64,000 nucleotides of DNA from Armigeres subalbatus. Taxonomy: Eukaryota; Arthropoda; Insecta; Diptera; Culicidae. Position numbers and translations under genes: made by a program. Below, piece by piece: positions 20,960 through 31,679 of the stretch; within the stretch, counting starts at the first letter, position 1; every line of letters begins with the position of its first letter. The stretch lies in NCBI RefSeq assembly GCF_024139115.2, contig NC_085139.1:142216652-142280651 (forward strand). The letters run 5' to 3'. Below the pieces are notes generated by a model. That model saw only the letters and a list, made by a program, of their open reading frames with translations. It did not search any database and was not told where the DNA came from.

Positions 20960-22030
20960 AAGCATCATCTCGTATGCTCTCGTCCGCCTTGTGCTGCGAA
21001 CCTCTTTTACGAGGTCCACCACTTTCTCGGCGCTGCGCATCGCGTAGCATAGCGCTCTTTCTCTGTTTTAATAAGCAGTGCTTCACCCCTCGCCGGGCGC
21101 GTGTTCACCACTTCTTCGATTTCCTGACTACCATTTGGCAGGGACTGTTCGACCGCTGTTTTTTTGGTCGAGTTGGCTTCCCTCCTCCGGTGGCCGACTG
21201 TTCCGCCCTTGCTTCCTTCTTACGCCGTTCTCCCTTGCTTGCAACTTTCATGGGCCATGATTTACGCTCTCCCGACGCCTTTTTGTGTTCTGTGGATGGC
21301 GCTTAATGCCGGGCGAGTCCCTGGCTCGCTTGTCTGTCCTCTTTTCTGTCGCTCTGTCGCTGAGTGCAAAACCTAACGCCTATTGTGCCATGGTTGTGGT
21401 ACTATGGAAGTAGGAGAAAGCAGTATGTGTGCTCTTCTCCGCTTTACCACAGCTTTGCACCATAACGACGGTCAAGCTCAGCAGGATGCCACTCGACACT
21501 ATCCGCACCGTATTGTGCTGTTGCTTGCCGACTATCGGCGCACCATAATCACTCTCAACGACGACTACTTCGTTACTCGTCTCCTTCAGCTCCATCTCTC
21601 TCGCATTCGATTCGTTGGGTGGAGATCTTTTCAAACCTTGGTTGGTTGGCGTAAGCCAGGAAGGAATCAACTGCTCTTACTCTCATCTGGTTGGTTAAGG
21701 AAGACAGCTGGATTGGGGCGGCGTGGCCCAAGGCCCGTCACGGTTTTACGGGACGGAAGGTAGCTGTGGCATTAGCCCACTCGCCATTTCAAGACGGTGT
21801 CACCGGCTTTACTCAAGGAATGGAATGACACAACTGTCAGCCCTTGATTCATGATATCTATTCCGATTTCCGCTTGTGCCCGTTGACGTTGCCGTTTTCG
21901 AAGCTCCTGGGTTGGGCTAGTGTGCTTTGAGCGGCGCACGGTCGCTTTGATAGGACCACCACATCCTAGGCAGGCCCCCTACCTCGCAGTGAACATGGGG
22001 AGGGGTTGTCCTTGGACATAGTTCTTGCTC
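20960..22030 (-). mobile_element. 5' end of a retroelement: shared leader plus gag start
   Basis: On the minus strand the text at 22024-21880 matches the leader module at 5251-5407: ACTATGTCCAAGG, GCCTGCCTAGGATGTGGTGG, and CAAAGCGACCGTG followed by CGCCGCTCAAAGC. It runs into a GC-rich region whose minus-strand frame at about 21280-20990 contains EALLIKTEKERYA, which resembles the gag-like ORF1 of R1-type LINEs. The copy stops near 20960 without RT. This is an unusual 5'-end-only fragment, since LINE copies normally lose the 5' end. Confidence 0.55.
20985..21280 (-). pseudogene. ORF1 (gag-like) fragment, R1-type
   Basis: A basic region with RREANSTKKTAVEQ-like text precedes PARGEALLIKTEKERYA on the minus strand. 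The second block recalls the segment before the conserved gag core of R1-type ORF1 (compare DEAIIVKADGMSYADVL at about 49790). Frameshifts and the truncated end make it a relic. Confidence 0.45.
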
Positions 22031-23995
22031 ATTGCGTTCAAAATATATGAAGAAATTAGTGTGTTGAACCATATTGGTTGGTTGGCTGATCCGCTATACA
22101 ACGTTTTCAGGTGCATCAAGGTGGATCAATCAGGGTTTTTACAGAGGGTGGCAAAACAATTGTTAGCAATTAACGATTCAGTTTTTCAGATGCTCAGATG
22201 TATTTAGAAAATGTTCATTTGAGCACACTAGAAACATCTGGTAGCACCGAATGTTTGAACATCAAAGCTTGAGCTAGATGTTTGGCGCTGCAAATTGGAA
22301 TCATAAAAAATCCAGCCATAACCGACACTTACATTGGAAACAATCAACTGCTAACGATTTTCAATTTGTTTGAAAGTCATTGCTTGATGTGCTTGATTCG
22401 TTTCTGACATAGTTTTCAGTGTCTTATGCTTAGCTTGCCACGGAAACCTTGAATTGAATGACTTCTTGAAATACTTTTTGAGACCTCATAAAGCAAGTAC
22501 TACTTGGTATTAGACAAACCTTTCATCTGGATAATTCGGTTTTGCTTCGTTAAACTTCCGGCTTGCTTTTAAGATGACACTTTTTATTCCATTTTTTCTT
22601 ATTATTATCTTCCACCTGCTTGCGTGAGCTTTCATCTTTCATACTTTAAATATTTCAAAATGTTTGCATCAATTAGGAACAGCACCCGTTCTATCTGCAG
22701 CACGAACTAAGCGACAAGGTTATAATATGTCTTGTGCTGACAGAACGTAATTAGGGAGACTTAGCATTACATTTCATATCACGCTTAGCTTCAGTCTTGT
22801 AGATTTTCAGTACATATTTCGAAAACCGTCCAAAAACTCAAATGCCACTAAAGACATATGTTACATTGTTCTCATTTTTTAAGATAAATTATATTAGCAT
22901 CACAAATACCTGAATTCAATCTAATGTCCAACTCTGCAATACCTTCGAGGCATAAGAACCATATGTTCTGCATATGTTCCTGCTACAATAGTCGCTGACT
23001 GTGCCACCATTCCCGCAATACTTCGTGTACCCATCCTGGATTTGTCAACCCACTGAAAAGAAAAGCTGGAAGAGACATTTTTAAAGCTTACACAGTGCAT
23101 TATGCCTCATTTGTCATGGAGTTTGGTTTCAGGGGCTAAGGTAAAACCCAGTTGAATCCTTCCGTGGCAGGGTGATGACAGAACGAAACAAAAAGATGCG
23201 GTTGCTCGCTGAAAGTAGAACGGGTAAAAAAGGTGGAATTACAAAAAATGACCAGTTGTCCCTTTATTGCCGGAAGTTGTACAGCGTGAGCGTCACGAAA
23301 ACCAGGATTGATGGGAACGTTTTTCATTTTTGCAACACCTTTCGAGCATGTGAAGAATTATTCGGTTTTTTATTACACTATGTGCATGTTAGAGCATTTG
23401 AGCCATTTTGGTTTGTATGTGATCTGTCAGAATATACGACAGAAAAACTATAAAGATTCTAACAATCGAAATAGAAAGTTATATAAGCGAATTTCAATCA
23501 ATTCAAAGATAGAGTAATTTATCATTTTTTTGTCTTTATTATAGCGACTTGCAGCCCTAGACTGGCTAATCTCTAGTGATTCATAACATTTAAAAAAATA
23601 TTATTATTTAAGAATAGGCAGTTACCGTTTAACATTTCGGTTATCCTCCGAGAAAAATGAGTGCATCATACCTGTAGTCTAAAAAGGGAAGGGACACATA
23701 TGTTCAGCACATTTGAAAATCTTACGTAATAGGATTAAGTGGGTTTATGCGAAACAATGTAAGTATGTGTCCGCTGCAATGTGCCAGAGCGTGGACATAT
23801 TTATGTGTTTTGATGTTTGGAAAAGAAAACCTTTTTGTTGACAGCGTATACCTACCTAGCTGTTGAATGTTTATACATTTCAAATTTCACAAAGTGATCG
23901 GTCAGTTTTCAAACCTACGGATCATCATGATCTTGAGAAACAGAAATATTCATAACACCATTCATAAATATTCATGTTGCCTTTGATGGAAAATC
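22031..23995. other. AT-rich intergenic sequence, no gene seen
   Basis: Only short frames without motifs are present. I find no inverted-repeat element or array here. Confidence 0.4.
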
Positions 23996-25845
23996 TGAAA
24001 CTCGAGTGACTGATCGATGGATGACATTTCTCGGATGTTATAGATATAAGGTCCTTCAGAGGCCCGAACATTGACTCGGATCACTACCTTGTAGTTGCAA
24101 AAATTCGGGCTCGACGTCACCAGCGTCACGAATTCACGAAACAACAGAACGATGCGTTTCAATATCCAATGCTTGTCAGTTGAAGGAGTTGCTGAACAGT
24201 ACCACCAGAAGCTGGACGAGCGGATAGGAGATGCCACCGGATCTGGCAACGTTAACAGATTGTAGGAAAATATTCACGAAGCTGTGACTACAACAGCGCA
24301 GGAAGTGTTAGGCACTGCACAGTGCACAGCGATGCCAACGAAATGGCTGGTTTGATGAGGAGTGCCAGCGAGTGACGGACGAGAAAAATGCTGGTAGGAG
24401 TCGAATGCTAGTGGCTCGTATCCTTTCCAACAGAGAGCGGTACAGTGTAGCAAGGGCAGAATAGAAACGAATCCACCACAGAAAAAAAGGCAACACGAAG
24501 AGAGTGTGACAGCTGAAGCGCAGGAGAACATGGATTGAAACGGTATGCGGAGGTATTACGCAACTGTTAATAGCTCGCGGCATAAGACTACGCTATTGCC
24601 CGCTATGTGCAATGACCGAGAGGGGAATTTGCTGACAGACAAGACTATGGTGTCAGCCAGGTGGAAGGAGCATTTCGAAGATTTGTTGAACGGTGAAAAT
24701 GAAGGTGTATTAAGGAGATGGATGGACATATTCGACGATGGTCAATCTGTGGAAGCACTAACGCTGGACGAGGTAAAGAAGGCTTTCAATGAGTTGGAAA
24801 ACAATAAAGCAGCTGGAAACGATGAGATCCCGGTCGAGACTCTCAAACACGAAAGACAGCAACTGCATCAATCGATTTACCACATTATCTTGAAAATATG
24901 AGAGGGTGAAGAACTGCCTGCCAGCTGGTTGGATGGCCAATCTATAAGAAAGGGCACAGTTCAGAGTGTGCCAATTACAAAGCGATCACCTTTCTGAACT
25001 CTGCGTACAAAATTCTGTTGCTTATCCTGTTCAACAGACTAGGACCGCTTGAAGAGTCCTTCGTCGGCGAATAATAGGCAGGTTTTCGGGAGGGCCAATC
25101 AACAACGGATCAGATGTTTAGCCTGTGAATAATTCTGGATAAATTCTGGGAGTACAACTTGCAGACTAACCATCTGTTCATTGATTTCAAGCAGTGTTCG
25201 ATTCAGTGAAAAGAAATGAGCTGTGGCAGATAATGTCCGAATATGGTTTTCCGGCTAAACTGATTAGGCTGATACGTGCAACGCTGGATAGCTCAAAATC
25301 AAGTACTCGGATTGCAGACAAAGTGTCAGCCTCGTTTGTGACCTTAGACGGATTGAAGCAGGGTGACGCACTTTCGAATTTATTGTTCAACATTGCACTG
25401 GAGGACGCTATTAGGATATCTGGCGTGCAGAGGAACGGAACTATCATTACACGGTCGCATACGTTCCTGGGCCAACATCGACCTCATTGCAATCGATCAC
25501 AGGGCAGTAGAAGAGGCTTTTTTCCCACTATAGGGAGACGGTGAAAATAGGCTTAACCATTAACTCTGCCAAGACAAAGTACATGGTGGCAGGTAGAGAT
25601 AGACCTAGTGGTGTTGATGATGAGGTAGTGCTTGAAGAGGATGTGTTTAAAGTTGTTGAAGAATTTGTTTACCTTGGCCTACAGGCCGACCGCAGAGCTT
25701 TCAGGGTGCGGGAAAAGTGCTGCGTATAATACGCGGAAGGAAGCTATAAAATGATGCGTGGCGCAGACGAATGAGTCATGAGCTGTATAAAATTATGCAA
25801 ACAAGAAAATATTGAGATTCGTATCAAATATGCCAGATTTCAGTC
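23996..25845 (+). pseudogene. Decayed RTE-like LINE, 5'-truncated
   Basis: The copy starts at the end of the endonuclease ([21 protein letters not shown] text near 24070) and runs through a linker with many frameshifts. NNKAAGNDEIPVETLKHE appears at about 24800. RT blocks then follow: GLKQGDALSNLLFNIALEDA, RNGTIITRSHTF, IGLTINSAKTKYMVAGRDR and VVEEFVYLG. The FADD catalytic motif is not readable. It belongs to a third RTE-like subfamily, distinct from those at 5-10 kb. Multiple stops and frameshifts mark it as old. Confidence 0.75.
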
Positions 25846-26109
25846 ACTTAGTCAGTCATGTCAGAAGAAAAAAAAAATGGTATAGGTAATGTTCTTGATT
25901 TGTTTGGGGGCATTCTTGACTTCTCTGGTTGATTTCCATTTCCGAAGTCGGCTTCTCCGCTGTCTTGTCCAGTACGGCCTGTACTCTCAACGCCATCTTT
26001 TGATCACAACGCATTCGTCATACGCTGTACGAATCATTTGTGAGATGCCTTGCGCTTCTGATAGAACTTGAGTATTTCTTAAGAACGGTACAGCTGACCC
26101 AGAAATCTG

Positions 26110-26440
26110 CCGGAATCTGTCTACACTCTTCGTCGAACTAATTGTTCCTTCGACTTCGTCCTACATAGCCGGCGAAGCAAGCCTCAGAAGTGGCCACACC
26201 GAGCTCACCCTCTCCCGGCAACGCCGGCTTGAAATGCTGTACGTATGTATCTGGGTCGTACCGTAGCGGCTATCTGTTCCGAACATTGTTGATGACGGAT
26301 AGTTTTGTGCGCAGTTTAGCCATAGTGTCATGATAGGTCCTACCGTCGTAAATGTTAGAGTAGTGCCGTCCATCAATCAGAACGTTTTCGATTTGTGATT
26401 CTGTCTGTCACTGATGATCATCAGGAGTATCGGTCATATT
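26110..26440 (-). pseudogene. Minus-strand RTE-like endonuclease remnant
   Basis: The minus strand reads QIENVLIDGRHYSNIYDGRTYHD, resembling the IDHVLIDG...TYR segment at the end of RTE-type endonucleases, then degenerates into linker-like text. Only this short block is recognisable. Confidence 0.4.
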
Positions 26441-27229
26441 CTTGGAGGTAGTGAAATCAATTATTCGTAGGCCGTTTTCGTTAATCATCCGGTGGGCGCT
26501 GAGTTTTTTTTATATTCGAACTAAGCTCCTCCTCCTGGTCATCCTAAACGATAAAATCTCTTGCGATGACGTACTCACGTTTGAGCTGCTCGTAGAATGA
26601 GTCGGTATCATTACCAGTGATTCGTTATCTCAAAGTTGAAAAACCGGGCTTTGAATTAAACCTGTGCGACGATTGAAATTTTACCGGCGGCGGCGTCACG
26701 CGTGGGTCGGCGTGAACTAGTTTCAAGCGCTAACATATCCCTTGATTTTTTTAGAAGTTCCTCAGTGAATTCCTCAGGAGACTCTACGACACTACCCATA
26801 ATTCCATTACCCATAATTTCGTTACCCCGAAGGCCACTACCCCGAACGCCACAACCCCGAATGAGTCACTACCCCGAATGCCATAACCCATAATGGGACA
26901 CTACCCCGAATGAGCCAGAACTCCGAATTAGTCATCATTATTTCAAGTTTATACTTCATTTCAATGAAAAAAAAATGTTACTCAATAAAATATTATTCAT
27001 ATGAATGAACATTAATTGGAACCGGGACTGTTTCAATACAGTATAGTACTAAGTTTTCCCACTCCGTAAGGTCCCGTTCGACTTCATATGGCCTTCAAGA
27101 GTCCTGCAGGGTATGGGAAGATTATACAGCACATTCTCATGCACAATGCAGAGAGTTGGAGGCTTTTGCGGACCACATCAGCATAGCTACAAGGGCAACT
27201 AGATTGAAGTAAGGCTGTAGTAAAAGTAA

Positions 27230-27800
27230 CGGATGAGTAAGTGAGTAAGAGTGAGTAAAAGTGAATGAGTGAGTGAGAGTCAGTGAGTTTATAAAGGTAA
27301 ATGAGTGTATAAGAATGAATGAGTGAATAAGAGTGAGTGAGTGAGTAAAAGAAAGTGAGTGAGTAAGTGAGCAAAAGTGAGTACATGAGTAAAATTGAGT
27401 GAATAAGTAAGAGAGAATGATTCAGCAAGAGTGAGCGAGTGGTATGAATGAGCGAGTGGTATGAATGAGCGAGTGAGTAGGAGTAAGCCAGTGAGCAAGA
27501 GTGAGTGAGTGAGTAAGTAAGTAAGAGTGAGGGAGTGAGTTGGAAGAAAGAATGAGCTGGAGTAAGTGAGTTAGTAAAAATGAGTAAGTGTGTAACAGGG
27601 GATTCATGAGTAAAAGTGAGTGAGTGAGTGAGTGAGTGAATGGGCGAGTAAGAGTGAGTGAGCAAGATTGAGCAAATGAGTGAGTAAAAGTGGATTACTG
27701 AGTAAGAATGGTTGAGTGAGTAGATTGGGTGAATGAATAAGAGTTGGTGAATGAGTAATAATTAGTGAGATAGAGGAAGTGAGTGAGTATAAAAGATAGA
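27230..27800. repeat. GAGT/GTGA low-complexity array
   Basis: This is an irregular array of GAGTGAGT-like and AAGAGTGAGT-like words over about 570 bp. The long minus-strand frames of Ser, Leu, Thr and His are by-products of the repeat. Confidence 0.9.
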
Positions 27801-27827
27801 GAGAGAGAGAGATCTTGCTTGTCTTGA

Positions 27828-28212
27828 AGAAGGCATCATCTCTGTTCGCCTTCTACCGTGCTGACGCGTTACTTTTAAAAAGGCATTATTTCCATCCCGG
27901 CATTGGCAAGGCATTGCATAATCCCGGTATAAGCACGTTCATTTAAAGAATGAATCATCTCCTCTGTCTTCCTTATACCCGGCAAACGCGTTCATTTAAA
28001 GAAGGCATCATCTCCTCTGTCTGGCTTATACCGGGCAAACGCGTTCATTTAGAGATGGCATTACTTCCTCTGTGTGCCTTATAGTGAGCAAACGCGTTCA
28101 TTTAAATAATGCATTATTTCCTGTGTGTGTTCTATTCCGGGCAAACGCGTCCATTTAAAGAAGGCATAATCTTCTCTGAATGCTTTATACTGGGCAAACG
28201 CGTTCTATTAAA
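27828..28212. repeat. 53-bp tandem repeat
   Basis: The GGCAAACGCGTTCATTTAAA landmark recurs at 27981, 28034, 28087, 28140 and 28193, each exactly 53 bp apart, with an older unit 53 bp earlier (about 27928). Units differ by substitutions and not by length. It lies inside the element 26780-28582. Confidence 0.9.
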
Positions 28213-28582
28213 AAAAAGTGCTTTTACTCCATTTCGTAGAATAGCAGTTTTCCATGTCATAATGACAACAATGACAGTTAAAGTTACTTAGAAGATATAT
28301 CAAAACTGTTGGTTAAACAGAAACTGTAATGGATTTATCTAAGTATCTCTATTTTTTTATTCTTTGCAAAGATTGTCATTTTGCAATATCTGTTGATGTT
28401 AAAGATAATAATAGAATACTACAGATTCCAAACATTTTCGGGGTAATTTCCTTTCGGGGTAATGGATTTCGGGGTAGTGTCCCATTCGGGGTGATGGTTT
28501 TCGGGGTACTGTCCCATTCGGGGTAGTGGCCTTCGGGATAATGGGGTTCGGGGTTCTGGCATTCGGGGTAGTGGGGTGGAGC

Positions 28583-29870
28583 CCTCAGGAAGTTCCTATA
28601 CAAGTTCGTAGGGATGTTCATCGAGAAATTCCTCTGGACATTTCTCCGGAAATACCTCTTGGAAGTTCCTCCAGGGATTCGCCCGGAAGATCCTCCAGAA
28701 ATTTCTCCGAAAGTTCCTCCAGGTGTTCCTCTGAAAGATCCTCCAGGATCCGTTGGAAGTTCCTCCAGGAATTCCCCTGGAAGATCCGCTAGAAGTTCCT
28801 ACAGGAATTCCCCCCAGTTCCTTTAGGAATTTCTCCGGAAGTTCCTCCGGAAGTCCCTCCCCCCTCCAGGAATTCCTCCGGAAAACCCTCCGGAAGTTCC
28901 CCCCTGTAGGAATTCCTCTGGAAGTTCCTCCGGAAGTTCCTCAAGGAATTCTTCCGGAAGTTCCTCAAGGAATTCTTCCGGAAGTTCCTCAAGGAATTCT
29001 TCCGGAAGTTCCTCCAGGAATTCCTCCGGAAGTTCCTCCAGGAATTCCTCCGGAAGTTCCTCCAGGAATTCCTCCGGAAGTTCCTCCAGGAATTCCTCCG
29101 GAAGTTCCTCCAGGAATTCCTCCGAAGTTCCTCCAGGAATTCCTCCGAAGTTCCTCTAGGAATTCCTCCGGAAGTTCCTCTAGGAATTCCTCCGGAAGTT
29201 CCTCTATGAATTCCTCCGAAGTTCCTCCAGGAATTCCTCCGGAAGTTCCTCCAGGAATTCCTCCGGAAGTTCCTCCAGGAATTCCTCCGAAGTTCCTCCA
29301 GGAATTCCTCCGAAGTTCCTCCAGGAATTCCTCCGGAAGTTCCTCCAGGAATTCCTCCGGAAGTTCCTCCAGGAATTCCTCCGGAAGTTCATCCAGGAAT
29401 TCCTCCGAAGTTCCTCCAGGAATTCCTCCGGAAGTTCCTCCAGGAATTCCTCCGGAAGTTCCTCCAGGAATTCCTCCGGAAGTTCCTCCAGGAATTCCTC
29501 CGGAAGTTCCTCCAGGAATTCCTCCGGAAGTTCCTCCAGGAATTCCTCCGAAGTTCCTCCAGGAATTCCTCCGAAGTTCCTCAGGAATTCCTCCGGAAGT
29601 TCCTTCAGGAATTCCTCCGGAAGTTCCTCCAGGAATTCCTCCGAAGTTCCTCCAGGAATTCCTCCGGAAGTTCCTCCAGGAATTCCTCCGGAAGTTCCTC
29701 CAGGAATTCCTCCGGAAGTTCCTCCAGGAATTCCTCCGGAAGTTCCTCCAGGAATTCCTCCGAAGTTCCTTCCAGGAATTCCACCGGAAACTCCTCCAGG
29801 AATTCCTCCGGAAGTTCTTTCCAGAATTCCTCCGGAAGTTCCTCCAGGAATTCCTCCGGAAGTTGGTTGG
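28583..29870. repeat. 24-bp satellite GGAAGTTCCTCCAGGAATTC
   Basis: About 50 copies of a 24-bp unit (GGAAGTTCCTCCAGGAATTC followed by CTCC) are arranged head to tail. Scattered 23-bp variants begin CGAAG. The unit contains the palindrome GGAATTCC. Long open frames occur on both strands (378 codons plus, 242 codons minus) only because the unit has no stop codon in most frames. The single-base indels shift frame freely, so I call it noncoding. A remnant at 26753-26779 lies beyond the inserted element. Confidence 0.93.
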
Positions 29871-29939
29871 TAATATTTTCCAAAGGTAATTATTGAAAAA
29901 TCACCAAAATTCAGTTTCAGTTTCAGTTTCAAAATTCAT

Positions 29940-30740
29940 TCTATTTACAGTTTCCAAGTAACTTTCAGAGAATTACCGAAACATCCGTAATTTTCCAGGA
30001 GTTTTTGTGGAAATTACTTTAAGAATACATTCATAAACCATCTATTTTTCAGAAAACTGCTCTGAAAATTTATTTCGAAACTCTCCCGGAATTTTTCAAG
30101 GTATACTCAAAAAATGTCCAGGAAGTGCTCCGGTATATTCCTATAGATGAAATTTTTGTGAGATTATTCAAAGGAATTCTTAAAAAGATTTCTTGACGCT
30201 TTAAAATAATAAATTCAATAAAAATCGTGAAGTCCTGAAGGATTTCTTTAAGAAATTCCTGAAGAAATTCGCAAATGAGTTTTTGATTAAAATTCTTGTA
30301 GAAATTATAGAATATATTCATGGGGCAATTTTCGACTTAATTTACGATTTATTTCGCAATGGACTTCCTGGATGAATTCTCAAAAAAAACTGTCAGAGTC
30401 GTGGAAGAATTTTTTAGGAGAAATTCGAAAAGGAATTCCTGGTTAAAATCACTGTAGTCAGTTTTAGATGAATTCCTAAAATAATTTCGGATTTTCTTAT
30501 GGGCTTACAGGAGATATTCTCAAAGGAATTCCTAAAATAACTAAACAAATTTCAAGCGAAATTCAAAAAGTTGACGTATTTTCAAAGGAAGCTCATAAAA
30601 TTAAAAAAATCTTTTTGTGTTTCCGATTTAATTTAATTTTAAAATTGAAATATGAAATAATTTAAATCCGAAACACTTAAGAAGTTCTGATAGGAGTTTC
30701 TTATTTTTTTAGGAGCAGTTCCTGAAATTCCTGAGAAACA
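29940..30740. repeat. Degenerate satellite flank
   Basis: Isolated GGAATTCCT, TTCCTGGA and GAATTCCTAAA words persist in otherwise AT-rich sequence. This looks like the eroded edge of the adjacent 24-bp satellite. Confidence 0.4.
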
Positions 30741-30752
30741 ATTGATTTCTTA

Positions 30753-30976
30753 GGCTGCGTTTCATTTCCTGATGTAAAATCAAATTAAACATAAAAGTGG
30801 TAGTTCGAAAATTAAAAATCAACCGGTCACAGAAACCACAGGTGCTTTCAAATAAGACATTCGTCAAAAACAATTTGATGTCTATCAAGAATAATCTTGT
30901 TGTATGAGCAGTGTTATTTGAAATTATTCAACTATCACTTTTGAGTTATGTTAACTTCGGGAAATAAGACGCAGCC
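30753..30976. mobile_element. 224-bp MITE with TTA duplication
   Basis: The inverted termini are GGCTGCGTTTCATTTCC at the left and GGGAAATAAGACGCAGCC at the right, flanked by TTA on both sides (30750-30752 and 30977-30979). A 3-bp TWA-type duplication fits PIF/Harbinger-like transposition. There is no coding sequence. Confidence 0.75.
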
Positions 30977-31389
30977 TTAAAGAAAATATTCTGATGTTTA
31001 CCGAGCAAAGTTTTTATCAAAATTAGCTCAATGCACTGAATTTATATTTATTTCTGTTGAGTTTAAATTACCAGTAAAAATACTCTTTTAACATAATGTA
31101 TGAAACCCAATGAACTATTGGTACCTTCAATAGTCTTCGGCGTGGTAAAAAAATATTCGGCGGCTTGAAGAATTCTCATGCGGAGGACTCATTTTTGGCG
31201 GCGGCGCGGCGTGAGAAAATCAACTGCGGCGACGGCGTTGCGTGGCAGCGCACAGGTCTACTTTGAACATCAACCTACATATTCTCTCTGGGCATATTGC
31301 ACATTTTTGCGTCCCTCGTTGGCAGTCGTACGATGATTAGTCGCCACTAACAGGGAATACAGACGGTGTTGTGAGCTGGACGTCCTTGA

Positions 31390-31600
31390 TACTTTGTGAC
31401 CGTGCGTTTAGCGATGTCAATCGTCTACACACATGTGCTCTGGAGTGTGGGTTTGATTCTCGCCATGATAAGAAGGGAACTTTTCGTGATCGAAAAATTC
31501 TCCACTGGTCCACTGAGTGTTATGTATCCTGGCCGTTGTCTCACGCTAGGAGTTAAGTGTTCAGGCTTTGCGCGCCACTCGGTCGTTTTGGTAGATCCTA
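31390..31600 (+). mobile_element. tRNA-derived SINE
   Basis: A tRNA-like head ends in the B-box-like GGTTTGATTCTC at about 31450. The body has GAACTTTTCGTGATCG and CCACTGGTCCACTGAGTGTT text. No tail or duplication was found. Confidence 0.5.
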
Positions 31601-31679
31601 CTTGCGAATACATGCTGCTATTTATAGGAGTTAAACAGATCCCACTATCAAACCACACCACATTCTAGCAAGCCCCACA

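Larger units (their letters stand above)
26780..28582. mobile_element. 1.8-kb element with inverted ACCCCGAAT arrays
   Basis: Both ends are built from short units containing ACCCCGAAT, in opposite orientation (about 26780-26925 and 28437-28582). The outer termini pair imperfectly (CTCTACGACACTACCC against CTCCACCCCACTACCC). CCTCAGGA occurs at 26772-26779 and 28583-28590, a plausible 8-bp target-site duplication. The sequence outside it on both sides is the 24-bp satellite, so the element interrupted that satellite. Inside are two tandem arrays and no transposase. An 8-bp duplication is typical of hAT-type transposition. Because the host is itself repetitive, the duplication could be partly fortuitous. 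Confidence 0.65.

Noticed and set aside
27084..27665. 193-codon minus-strand frame rich in Ser, Leu, Thr, His and Tyr
   Set aside because: It is a by-product of the GAGT low-complexity array.
27981..28200. CRISPR-like regular repeats
   Set aside because: The 53-bp units are contiguous with no spacers, in a eukaryotic genome. It is a tandem repeat.
28753..29932. Long open frames on both strands (378 and 242 codons) of Pro-Glu-Val-Gly-Ile or Leu-Glu repeats
   Set aside because: They are translations of a 24-bp satellite without stop codons. Indels of one base change the frame repeatedly, and both strands are open.
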